NCBI GenBank assembly: GCA_021234155.1
Contig: JAJEKV010000041.1
Span: 7,138,917 to 7,202,916, forward strand
Source of the DNA: Isoetes taiwanensis
Lineage: Eukaryota > Streptophyta > Lycopodiopsida > Isoetales > Isoetaceae
Direction of reading: 5' to 3'
Length of the DNA stretch: 64,000 nt
Shown: positions 34,190 to 44,535 of the stretch, piece by piece
Layout of the letters: each line of letters begins with the position of its first letter
Numbering within the stretch: the stretch's first letter is position 1
Notes under the pieces: generated by a model
What the model was told of the DNA's origin: nothing
What the model saw: only the letters and a program-made list of their open reading frames with translations
The model's database searches: none
Translations under genes and position numbers: made by a program

Positions 34190-35088
34190 TGGCACGACTA
34201 TTTCATAAGATCCTCATCTTAAGCTCTCCATCTCCTTTTCCATGCAAAAGTTCCCACATGACTTCAAATTTCATGCCTAGCCTTCATTTCCTATAGCAAA
34301 TTGACTTAGGGATTTTTTTCTAGGCAAAACATCTCCTTCATACATCATTCACACCTCACACACCCACCATACCACCACCATCTTGTGAAATCAAAGAATT
34401 CCACTTAATTTGGCCACCTCCATGGTTTAGGGTCAAATTCTCTCTCTAGAAGTCAAAATAGAGAGAGAAAGTGCAAAAATTCCTATGCGAAGCAATAAAA
34501 GTCAAAGAATCAAGTTATTGCCTAAAGTTTGCAATTTTATGCACTAGTATCAAATTGACCCATGTCACCACTCAAAAATTGCCAAGTCATCATACACATC
34601 ATCACCATTGCCATGTCATATCACACACATGTCACCCTCCCTACGCTATAGAAAGCACAGGCTACATAAAGAGTGGATCCAAAGCCAAAACATACGTCCC
34701 TTTCCCTAGAATGGTGGTTCTCTTCTATATAAGAAGAGAACCATGGCATTCTAGGGAAAGGTCCTTGCCTAACAACATCCGACACAAAGAGGAACCTACC
34801 TCCAAACTCCTCTCACAGGCCGAGACTATGGGAGACGAGGCAGGATGCCAATGCAACTAGAGGGGAAGGAGCACAAAAAACCCCGGGACAATTGGAATGC
34901 ATAAAGTAAAAAAGACATAAAAACCGAATACAAAAAACAACTACGGCCACCACCAAAGCACAGAAAACAAAATTGTAGAATCAACGTACCAACAAACTAC
35001 ATAGAACACCTAATGAAAAAATGATTCTGAAAGCAAAGGCAAAATACCCAACCTATATCATCCACGTATAACGGATTTAAGCAAACTT
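34190..35088 (+). repeat. Family G U3 and untranslated part, composite copy 2
   Basis: Continuation of the U3 interrupted by LINE-1. It matches 10905-11640, with an extra small hairpin at 34708-34764 (CTAGAATGGTGGTTCTC against GAGAACCATGGCATTCTAG). No coding sequence recognised. Confidence 0.6.
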
Positions 35089-35778
35089 TCATGCAAGAGC
35101 ACCCATCCAGAGAATAGATGAAATGCAGAGCAGGATGGCTAGAATACAAGACATCAACAGAAAGATGGGATCACAAAGATAAAAGGGGATAATGAGACAA
35201 CAAAGATAAGAGAGCATTGGGACAAACGAGGCAAAAAGGGCAAGCAATAGTTCCAGGGTACTGGAGGGGATGGCTTGATGAGAGCAAAAAGGGAAACCAA
35301 AACAACCAGAGTAAAATGGAAGGAAGAGGAAACCCAAGGAAATTGAGCAAAAAAGGGAAAGGAATTTTACACTACACCTATCCTCATAATGTCCCACAGC
35401 TTTGCAAAATGCACACACAGGGCATTCCTTACCAAAATGCCCCCTTTTACCACATTTTGTACAAGGCCTATACCAGCAGTAATCAAAAGAATGAGTGTTT
35501 CTTGAGCAGTGAGCATAGGGTGGATAAATTTTCTTTTCTTATTTGGAATTCTTCATCTCTTGAAGTTGCTTGGTCACCTCGACCAGAGCCTTTGATACTT
35601 TGGTTATCTCAGCTCTCACATCTGCCACAGGATCCTCAGCATCCTCCACTTTTGATTTTTTCTTTTCCTTCTGAATAGCATAAACTGGCACAGGTCCTGG
35701 TCCCATGTATTCCTGCTCATAATCTGGAAAGAAAGGATCATGGGGTGAGTGCATGACATCTGGTACGTAAGAAATCAT
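35089..35778 (-). pseudogene. Family G gag C-terminus, composite copy 2
   Basis: Reads MHSPHDPFFPDYEQEYMGPG, KVSKALVEVTKQLQEMKNSK and, after a shift, CAFCKAVGHYEDRC. It corresponds to 11640-12327 and is separated from its N-terminus (36560-36649) by the same inverted leader segment. Confidence 0.75.
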
Positions 35779-35829
35779 ATCTGCAATGCCACCTCACCAT
35801 TTCCACACCCCTTTTTGAGCCAAAAGTCA

Positions 35830-36535
35830 AAAAGCTAATTTTGCAAAAAAGATTCCTCCATGGCATAAAGCATCAAAAAATATTCTTTTTGCAAAAAAGA
35901 ATTTTCAAAAAGGGGCTCATTTAGACCTTCATTTTGGGTTTCTTGGGAAACGTGGCTGACTCCTATGAACAAAACGTGTCTGACTCCATGAACAAAAACT
36001 TTTCCTATCTCCATGAGCTTGGGATTCTGTTTGATTGCTGTGTGAAACTTGAATGAATGAAAATCCGACCCTTGGAGAAATACTTGTGAATAATTTTCTC
36101 TTGGCATTGTGAAAAATCGAAGAGTAGGTTTCTGCACTTAGGCACGAGATAATTACAGTAAAAGTTGCACATAGATACACATAATAGATGAACGATGACC
36201 AAGATGCTTGCACATTTTATTGACAAAAACCCTTGCTTGCATAATTAGGCCAAGGATTTGTATATTTTAGTGTCTGATTGCTTCTTTTACTTGGTAAGTT
36301 GGATCCCTCATTTGCAAAGCATAAGTAGCACTAGGTTTTACTCAGAAAACAAAAGAGCGCCTCTAAAAGATCGATTTTCCCAAGCTCAGCTAGCTGTTCA
36401 CAGTCTGTGACAGTTTGTCAGACCTAAATTCGAGTTTCCAGGATATTTTGCACCTATTTATACAAAGAGTGTACTGATTGTTGTGTGCACGCATGTAGAA
36501 AGAAGATCCAAGCATCAAAACACAAAAAAGATCTT
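35830..36535 (+). repeat. Family G U3/leader in plus orientation, composite copy 2
   Basis: Close copy of 12360-13078, with the same GTGGCTGACTCC/GTGTCTGACTCC junction and the same join to a minus-strand gag N-terminus. Confidence 0.7.
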
Positions 36536-36559
36536 TTCTTTTGGATTTGTATTTGCTTG

Positions 36560-36649
36560 TATACTTACTCCTGGTGCTGCAGCAGAGGCTTCATGATTTT
36601 CCTGTGCTTCAGCATGCTCAGATGTTTCATTCTTTCTCCTGGGAGCCAT
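36560..36649 (-). pseudogene. Family G gag N-terminus, composite copy 2
   Basis: ATG at 36649, reading MAPRRKNETSEHAEAQENHE to about VSIQANT, then lost at the inversion junction. Counterpart of 13060-13196. Confidence 0.75.
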
Positions 36650-36758
36650 GAGTTCAAATTCCAGGAAATAATCTCGGTAGAACCTCCAAAATGTTGAAGG
36701 TGTTCCTGGAAAACCTTCAACCTTAGTGGTTTAGAACCTCCAGGTTGCTTAAGGCAAC

Positions 36759-37995
36759 CACTCTGTGTGAAAATATTCCAAGTAGAGAGCTCATAGAACA
36801 ATTCTCAACCACTTTCCCTAAAGAGAAAAAGATGCCAAATGAAAGCAAGAAAGGATTTGCTTATGATTTTTTACGCCTTAGACACCCAATATCCTGAGGA
36901 ATGTTGAACAAAAAGTCAGACAGATTTTGATCAGTGCGAATCATTCAAAAATGCACTCCTGACCAGGTCAAAATTTGGTTAATATCCCTGGCATAGAGTG
37001 AAATTTCTAATTCCAAAAAGGTAGCTCCTTTTTGGGATCTGATGCTTAGAACTCTTCTTAGAATGTCTGCACACAATGGTCAAATGCTTCTTTTGCAAAG
37101 ATGTATGCAAATTTCCCAGGAAAACTAAGTTTAGATCTGACAGACTGCTACAGAGTAAAAACAGCAGGCTAGTTTTAGCTTGATGGAAGCTCAAGTGTTC
37201 TTTTCTGTCTTTCGAAGTGAATACCAATGCTAACTATGTACTTGTAGATGAGGGAATGCAAATTACCCTATGAAAAATGCAATGAGCAGATTTTTGGCCC
37301 TCTTGATGCAATTGGAGATCCGTGTAATGTGTAGGCGCTTGATCACCACCTACCATTACGAATATGGTTAGATCCAACTAACCTCACGCAATACTTTTGG
37401 TGCCACGAATGCAAAGGCCAACTCTTAAATATAAAACGTTTTGTCAGAGATCATTCACAAATATTTTCCCGAGGATCGGATTTTCATTCACTAAAGAATC
37501 ATACAGTAAGCAATGATGATCCCAAGCTCTATGTCTTGGGCACAGGATCAAATAAGCTATACAATCAGGTAATTCACAAAAATTATCAGTAATTCATGCA
37601 TATCCGGTATATGGAAGGCCAATCCAAGCTCAAACCCTCAAAAGCGGTCCTCTGTTCTGGCTTGTTCTTGGGGTCATGATTACACGGTTAATTCAGGTGG
37701 ATTTTGCCGAATCTTGACGTAGCATGGGATTAGGGTTCTTGAAATATAGGCACGATATATCGCACAGGCAAAGATAAAAAAGAAAGGTCAAGGTATATAA
37801 GGAATGCCACATGTGATATTATTAATCTTGACATGTTATGCCCACGTGGGACTCGGTGCCTCCACCGCCCCACACGCCCAGGTGTACCACGTGGCAGGGG
37901 GTTATTGGATGGGGAGACTTAGGCTGGGGGGGGAGATAGGAAAATGTTTTTGCAAAATATAGCCTGGCACATTTCCCAAAAAATCAAATATGAAG
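36759..37995 (-). repeat. Palindrome A, left arm (family G leader to U3)
   Basis: Inverted copy of 39363-40621, starting CACTCTGTGTGAAAAT and ending CAAATATGAAG. It includes the leader hairpin (37521-37540) and the promoter block. The arms differ mainly by short gaps and scattered bases. Confidence 0.9.
37794..37894 (-). promoter_or_regulatory. Family G promoter in palindrome A, left arm
   Basis: G-boxes at 37887-37894 and 37842-37849 (CCCACGTGGG core 37841-37850), a TGACATG variant of TGACGTG at 37829-37835, and TATATAA at 37794-37800. Confidence 0.65.
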
Positions 37996-38032
37996 TGGTT
38001 CTACCGAGATAATTTTCCTGGAGTTTGAACTC

Positions 38033-39313
38033 ATGGCTCCTAGGAGAACTAATGAAACATCCGAGCATGCTGAAGCACAGGAGAATCATGAAGCCTCTGC
38101 TGCAGCACCTACTGTGACTATACAAGCAAACTCAGGTATGCCTTGTCATTACTTTGAGTTGAATATGCCAATTCTTGTTCCTACTTTTGATCCAAGCATG
38201 AATGCTAACAATTTTCTAAAGACTTTTGAAGAGTATTACCAAGAATATGGACACAAGAAAGGTTGCAAATTCTCTGAGTTTAAAAAATGTTTCAAGAATG
38301 ATGAGTTAGAGCTTGGCTTGAGTATGTTATGAGTTTAGGAGCTAACTCTTGGGATGAATTGGTCAAGAAATTCTTGGCAAGGTTTGGTAAGCTCGTGGAT
38401 CCTCAGGACTAGATTTTTGAACTGCAAACCTTTCATATAAAGCATGGTGAGAGTATTCACCAATATGTGGAAAGGTTTAATCTTTATCTTGTCAAGTGTC
38501 AGATTAATCAAGTTCCTAACCATACTTTGCATGGTGGCATCTTTTATCAGAGGTTTAAGCAGTAGACCAAGAATACACAGGAAGATACTCAAGATCCAAA
38601 AAGAAGAAGGCTTTGACACAATACATAAGGCTTTCATTAAAGCTACTGAAATTGCAGACATGATTTCTTACTTACTAGATGATATGCACTCACCTCATGA
38701 TCCTTTTTTTCCAGATTATGAACAGGAATACATGGGACCAGGATCTGTACCAGTTTATGCTATTCAAAAGGAAAAGAAAAAAACAAAGATGGAGGAAGCT
38801 GAGGGTTCTATAGCATATGTGAGAGCTGAGATTACCAAAGTGTCAGAGGCCTTAGTCGAGGTGACTAAGCAACTTCAAGAGATGAAGAACTCCAAATTTG
38901 AAAAGAAGATTTATCCACCTTGTGCTCACTGTCCAAGAAATTCTCATTCCTCTGATTACTGCTGGTATAGGCCTTGTACAAAATGTAGTAAAAGGGGACA
39001 TTTTGGTAAGGAATGCCCTGTGTGTGCCTTTTGCAAAGTTGTGGGACATTATGAGGATAGGTGTAGTGTAAAAGAATATTTTGCTAGGCAGGAAAAATCT
39101 AAGCCTAATGAGCAAAATGCTTCCATCAGATTTGTGCAGGAAATTGAAGAACATGAGGAAATTATGGCTGTGCATACTAGAGGAATGAACAATGCAAAGG
39201 GAAAAGAGCCAACACAAGCCAATGTGGAAATTAATGCTATAAAACACAAGGAAATTGAGCAAAATATGGTTGTACCTCCTCCCCCTGTTCAGAAATATTT
39301 GAAAAAAAAAAAA
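38033..39313 (+). pseudogene. Family G gag A, near full length, three zinc knuckles
   Basis: Starts MAPRRTNETSEHAEAQENHE. A base-level change near 38310 shifts the frame (RAWLEY of other copies is lost), an amber codon lies at 38410, and another shift comes near 38535. The C-terminal frame is then open with VASFIRGLSSRPR, VSEALVEVTKQLQEM and three CX2CX4HX4C knuckles: CAHCPRNSHSSDYC, CTKCSKRGHFGKEC and CAFCKVVGHYEDRC. It ends in PPPPVQKYLKKKK fused to U3 sequence. There is no protease, RT or integrase. Role by family: a particle-forming, RNA-binding Gag of a non-autonomous element. Confidence 0.85.
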
Positions 39314-39362
39314 GATAATGAAATTTGCAAAAAAGAAATTTCAGAGATATGTTCATTTGGGC

Positions 39363-40621
39363 CTTCATATTTGATTTTTTGGGAAATGTGCCAGGCTATA
39401 TTTTGCAAAAACATTTTCCTATCTCCCCCCCCAGCCTAAGTCTCCCCATCCAATAACCCCCTGCCACGTGGTACACCTGGGCATGTGGGGCGGTGGAGGC
39501 ACCGAGTCCCACGTGGGCATAACATGTCAAGATTAATAATATCACATGTGGCATTCCTTATATACCTTGACCTTTCTTTTTTATCTTTGCCTGTGCGATA
39601 TATCGTGCCTATATTTCAAGAACCCTAATCCCATGCTACGTCAAGATTCGGCAAAATCCACCTGAATTAACCGTGTAATCATGACCCCAAGAACAAGCCA
39701 GAACAGAGGACCGCTTTTGAGGGTTTGCGCTTGGATTGGCCTTCCATATACCGGACATGCATGAATTACTGATAATTTTTGTGAATTACCTGATTGTATA
39801 GCTTATTTGATCCTGTGCCCAAGACATAGAGCTTGGGATCATCATTGCTTGCTGTATGATTCTTTAGTGAATGAAAATCCGATCCTCGGGAAAATATTTG
39901 TGAATGATCTCTGACAAAACGTTTTATATTTAAGAGTTGGCCTTTGCATTCAGGCACCAAAAGTATTGCAGAGGTTAGTTGGATCTAAGCATATTCAGAA
40001 TAGGTAGGTGGTGATCAAGCAGTCTACACATTACACAGATCTCCAATTGCATCAGTAGGCCAAAAAATCTGCTCATTGCATTTTTCATAGGGTAATTTGC
40101 ATTCCCTCATCTACAAGTACATAGTTAGCATTGGTATTCACTTCAAAAGACAGAAAAGAACACTTGAGCTTCCATCAAGCTAAAACTAGCCTGCTGTTTT
40201 TACTCTGTAGCAGTCTGTCAGATCTAAACTTAGATTTCTTGGGAAATTTGCATACATCTTTGCAAAAGAAGCATTTGACCACTGTGTGCAGACATTCTAA
40301 GAAGAGTTCTAAGCATCAGATCCCAAAAAGGAGCTACCTTTTTGGAATTAGAAATTTCACTCTATGCCAGGGATATTAACCAAATTTTGACCTGGTCAGG
40401 AGTGCATTTTTGAATGATTCGCACTGATCAAAATCTGTCTGACTTTTTGTTCAACATTCCTCAGGATATTGGGTGGCTAAGGCGTAAAAAATCATAAGCA
40501 AATCCTTTCTTGCTTTCATTTGGCATCTTTTTTCTTGCAAGACAGACTTTTTTCTCTTTAGGGAAAGTGGTTGAGAATTGTTCTATGAGCTCTCTACTTG
40601 GAATAATTTTCACACAGAGTG
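39363..40621 (+). repeat. Palindrome A, right arm (family G U3 to leader)
   Basis: Inverted copy of 36759-37995. The gag-to-U3 join on this side looks native (GCAAAAAAGAAATTTCAG continues as at 49690-49760), so the left arm is the extra one. The hairpin is at 39818-39837. Confidence 0.9.
39464..39566 (+). promoter_or_regulatory. Family G promoter in palindrome A, right arm
   Basis: G-boxes at 39464-39471 and 39508-39517, CATGTCA (a CACGTCA variant), and TTATATACC at 39559-39566 in plus orientation. Confidence 0.65.
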
Positions 40622-40767
40622 TGCACCAATATGTGGAGAGATTTAATCTTTACCTTATTAAGTGTCAAATCAACCAGATTCCTAACCACACCTTACATCT
40701 TGTAGCATCATTTATCAGAGGTTTGTGCAGCAGACCAAGAGTACACAGGAAGATGCTCAAGATCTAA
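40621..40767 (+). pseudogene. Family G gag internal fragment
   Basis: Plus-strand VHQYVERFNLYLIKCQINQI through LVASFIRGLCSRPRVHRKML, joined directly to the palindrome A leader at CACAGAGTG and followed by LTR start sequence at 40799. The gag N-terminal half is missing, a deletion between GTG-rich sites. Confidence 0.8.
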
Positions 40768-40885
40768 AAACAAGAAGGATTTGACACAATACATAAGGTG
40801 CTGCCATGTTATGGCAGCATGGAAGATCAAGACACATTTCATATTCTCATGCTCACACTTTGATTTGAACTTAGACACACAAGGA

Positions 40886-40939
40886 ATAGAATAGAATAGA
40901 ATAGAATAGTTTTTTTAACGTCCACGGAGACCAATAGGT
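40886..40939 (-). mobile_element. 54-bp LINE-2 3'-end stub
   Basis: The element-strand sequence CTCCGTGGACGTTAAAA is followed by a TATTC-type microsatellite. It is flanked by CAAGGA (40880-40885 and 40940-40945), a target duplication. The opposite palindrome arm near 46765 has the uninterrupted site. It shares its end with LINE-2 at 20164-20185 but carries a different microsatellite tail. Confidence 0.8.
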
Positions 40940-41792
40940 CAAGGAGAATGCATCTTTGCACACTTTGAAGACTTGAAGAGCAAGGTGATGACATTTGACT
41001 TAGGTCACACAAGCAAGTCATGAAGGTGAATCAAGCAAATTTAAAGATTTGAAGACCCCTTGAAGAGTTCTTGGTATGTGATGCTTACTATTTGAGTTCT
41101 TGGCATAATTACATTCTTTGATTCCCATCCTACACCCTCCACACCCTTCATCATGAAGAAATGCTCATGAGATCCCAAGTTCCATGCCTACATTTCATCT
41201 CCGAAGTCATAATTGGCCTAGAAGATTTTTTCTAGTCAACACTTCCCCTTTATATGTCATTCACATTCCACACACCATGCACATACCATGCACATGTCAC
41301 CCCATTGAAATTCTATTTTTTGCAAAAGTTCTTCAAATCACATGGTTGAATCCATAAGGGAGACACATCATTTTGCCACATCATCACCAACTCCTCCACA
41401 GCATCATCCACATGTCATACACATCATGTCCACCTCATCCCAAGTTTTGAATAGAAAAAATATTCTTATCCAAGTTGTTTGACACCTCATCACCTTTGTT
41501 TGCCATGTCATCCTCTCATTGCCAACTCATCATGCCCACATGCCACATCACTATCCATATATACCCTTGCAAGGCCAAAATTCAAAAGGACCCCTTTGTA
41601 AAAAAGATTCCAGCATCTTCTAGAGCATCAAAAAAGATCCCTTTTGCAAAAAGGAAAATTAAAAAATTCGCTTATTTTGGCCTTCAAATATTGTTTCTTG
41701 CCTTAGCCTATTCTACAAAAAAAATGTTTCCCATCTACCCTCCCCAAACCTAGATTCCTTAGCCAATCACCCCCCCAATGGTACATCCGGGC

Positions 41793-41878
41793 ATGTGGGG
41801 CGATGGAGGTACCAAGGCCCACGTGGATATAACACGTCAATTCTTAATAATATTGGATTTATTTTTTGTTATATACCC
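41793..41878 (+). promoter_or_regulatory. Family G promoter in palindrome B, left arm
   Basis: GCATGTGG (degenerate G-box), CCCACGTGG at 41818-41826, ACACGTCAA, and TTATATACC at 41870-41878, all in plus orientation upstream of gag B. Confidence 0.65.
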
Positions 41879-43209
41879 TTGTCTTCCCGATTGAGTTTGG
41901 CCTATGGGATATTTCATCAGAATTGCCAAGAACTCTAAATCCCGGAAGCGCCAAGATCCGGCTAATTGGCCTAAAACGACTGCCTAATCATTGCGCTGAG
42001 CTGCCGAATTGTCCTCTTTAACACCAAGAACTCACTACAGAGGCTAAAAAACAAAGGATTAAACCGAATTGGCCAAGAACGGGATGAAACAGGGGAATTT
42101 TAAAAGGGGCTTTTGTGCTCAGAAGAATTTCGAGGGCTTTGAGGTGAAAGACAGATTGATTACCTTGAAGAAGGACCGGCTTGCACATTTGGAGCTTGAT
42201 TCTGCCTTCTAAACATCATATTCTACTTGTGTTGTTTACTTGATTGTGTACCTCTTAAATCCTGTGCCCAAGACTTAGAGCTTGGGATCGTTATTATTTG
42301 CTTGTGAGATCCTGAGTTAAATGAAAATCCAAACCTCGTTGAAGAATTTATGACTGATTCCTACTGATTTGTGTGACAGATATCATTCTCATACTTTATT
42401 TAGTCTTTGCATCTCATTTCGAGGAGGAAGAATAGTAGGAGCATTGCATATGAGCATCTTTAGTATAAATACATGAGAGTTATTGGGTCTGCTTGATTCA
42501 TTTGCATAAATTAAAGACTGCACCATAAGGTCAATGATCTGTTAAGTGCAACTCTATACTCATATTTAGACAAGTAGCCTTTATCAATCCATTCTCAGTT
42601 ACTATAGGCATTGATATTCCACAAAAAAGCAAAAAAAGAGCATTTAAACATCTAGCAATTTCAAATTTATTCACTGTTCATATCCTGTAATAGGCAGTTA
42701 AAAAAAAAAATCAAAATTCCAAACTGAGAAACATCTTTCTGCAAAGGGCTTTCAGGAACATTGTGTGCAGACATTTTAGAAAGTGATTGAAGCCTCAGGT
42801 CTCAAAAAGAAGCTACCTGTGTTGAGTTTAGAAATCTAGCTCTCTGCCAGGGATATTGACCAAAAATTGACATGGTCAGGATTGTTTATTTGAGAAGCTT
42901 GTTCTCATCAAAATCCTTCTGACTTTTTTACCAATATCCTTCAAGGTTCTGTGCAGCTCTAGAATCAAGAATTGTGAACAAAACCCCATTAGTTTGTATT
43001 TGGCATGCATTTTGGCAAGGCAGACTTTTTTGTCTTTAGGGAAAGCTGTTCTTAGCATCTGTTTGAGCATTCTTCTTGGGATTTTTGCACTCAGAGTGGT
43101 TGCCTCAAGCAACCTGGAGGTTCTAAACCACTGAGGTTGAAGGTTTTGCCAGGAACACCTTCAACATTTTGGTGGTTCTACCGAGATAATTTTCCTGGAG
43201 TTTGAACTC

Positions 43210-44495
43210 ATGGCTCCTAGGAGAACTAATGAAACATCCGAGCATGCTGAAGCACAGGAGAATCATGAAGCCTCTGCTGCAGCACCTACTGTGACTATAC
43301 AAGCAAACTCAGGTATGCCTTATCATTACTTTTAGTTGAATATGCCAATTCGTGTTCCTACTTTTGATCCAAGCATGAATGCTAACAATTTTCTAAAAAC
43401 TTTTGAAGAGTATTACCAAGAATATGGACACAAGAAAGGTTGCAAATTCTCTGAGTTTAAAAAATGTTTCAAGAATGATGAGTTAGAGCTTGGCTTGAGT
43501 ATGTTATGAGTTTAGGAGCTAACTCTTGGGATGAATTGGTCAAGAAATTCTTGGCAAGGTTTGGTAAGCTCGTGGATCCTCAGGACTAGATTTTTGAACT
43601 GCAAACCTTTCATATAAAGCATGGTGAGAGTGTTCACCAATATGTGGAAAGGTTTAATCTTTATCTTGTCAAGTGTCATATTAATCAAGTTCCTAACCAT
43701 ACTTTGCATGGTGGCATCTTTTATCAGAGGTTTAAGCAGTAGACCAAGAATACACAGGAAGATACTCAAGATCCAAAAACAAGAAGGCTTTGACACAATA
43801 CATAAGGCTTTCATTAAAGCTACTGAAATTGCAGACATGATTTCTTACTTACTAGATGATATGCACTCACCTCATGATCCTTTTTTTCCAGATTATGAAC
43901 AGGGAATACATGGGACCGGGATCATGCACCGGTTTATGCTATTCAAAAGGAAAAGAAAAAAACAAAGATGGAGGAAGCTGAGGGTTCTATAGCATATGTG
44001 AGAGCTGAGATTACCAAAGTGTCAGAGGCCTTAGTCGAGGTGACTAAGCAACTTCAAGAGATGAAGAACTCCAAATTTGAAAAGAAGATTTATCCACCTT
44101 GTGCTCACTGTCCAAGAAATTCTCATTCCTCTGATTACTGCTGGTATAGGCCTTGTACAAAATGTAGTAAAAGGGGACATTTTGGTAAGGAATGCCCTGT
44201 GTGTGCCTTTTGCAAAGTTGTGGGACATTATGAGGATAGGTGTAGTGTAAAAGAATATTTTGCTAGGCAGGAAAAATCTAAGCCTAATGAGCAAAATGCT
44301 TCCATCAGATTTGTGCAGGAAATTGAAGAACATGAGGAAATTATGGCTGTGCATACTAGAGGAATGAACAATGCAAAGGGAAAAGAGCCAACACAAGCCA
44401 ATGTGGAAATCAATGCTATAAAACACAAGGAAATTGAGCAAAATATGGTTGTACCTCCTCCCCCTGTTCAGAAATATTTGAAAAAAAAAAGATAA
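43210..44495 (+). pseudogene. Family G gag B, near full length, three zinc knuckles
   Basis: Nearly identical to gag A over the whole 1367-bp inter-arm segment. It shares the frameshift near 43490, the amber codon and the fused U3 end. It adds its own changes: a TAG at about 43332, and GGGAATACATGGGACC near 43900, which shifts the frame. The C-terminal frame opens at 43968 and carries the same three CX2CX4HX4C knuckles. The shared defects show that the two segments derive from one already defective parent. Confidence 0.85.
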
Positions 44496-44535
44496 TGAAA
44501 TTTGCAAAAAAAGAAATTTCAGAGATATGTTCATT

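Larger units (their letters stand above)
40617..43168 (+). repeat. Palindrome B, left arm (gag end, LTR, leader)
   Basis: Inverted copy of 44536-47001. It contains the LTR terminus TGCTGCCATGTTATGGCAGC at 40799, the U3, promoter and hairpin (42267-42286), and a leader running natively into gag B. A 54-bp LINE stub is inserted only in this arm. Confidence 0.9.
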
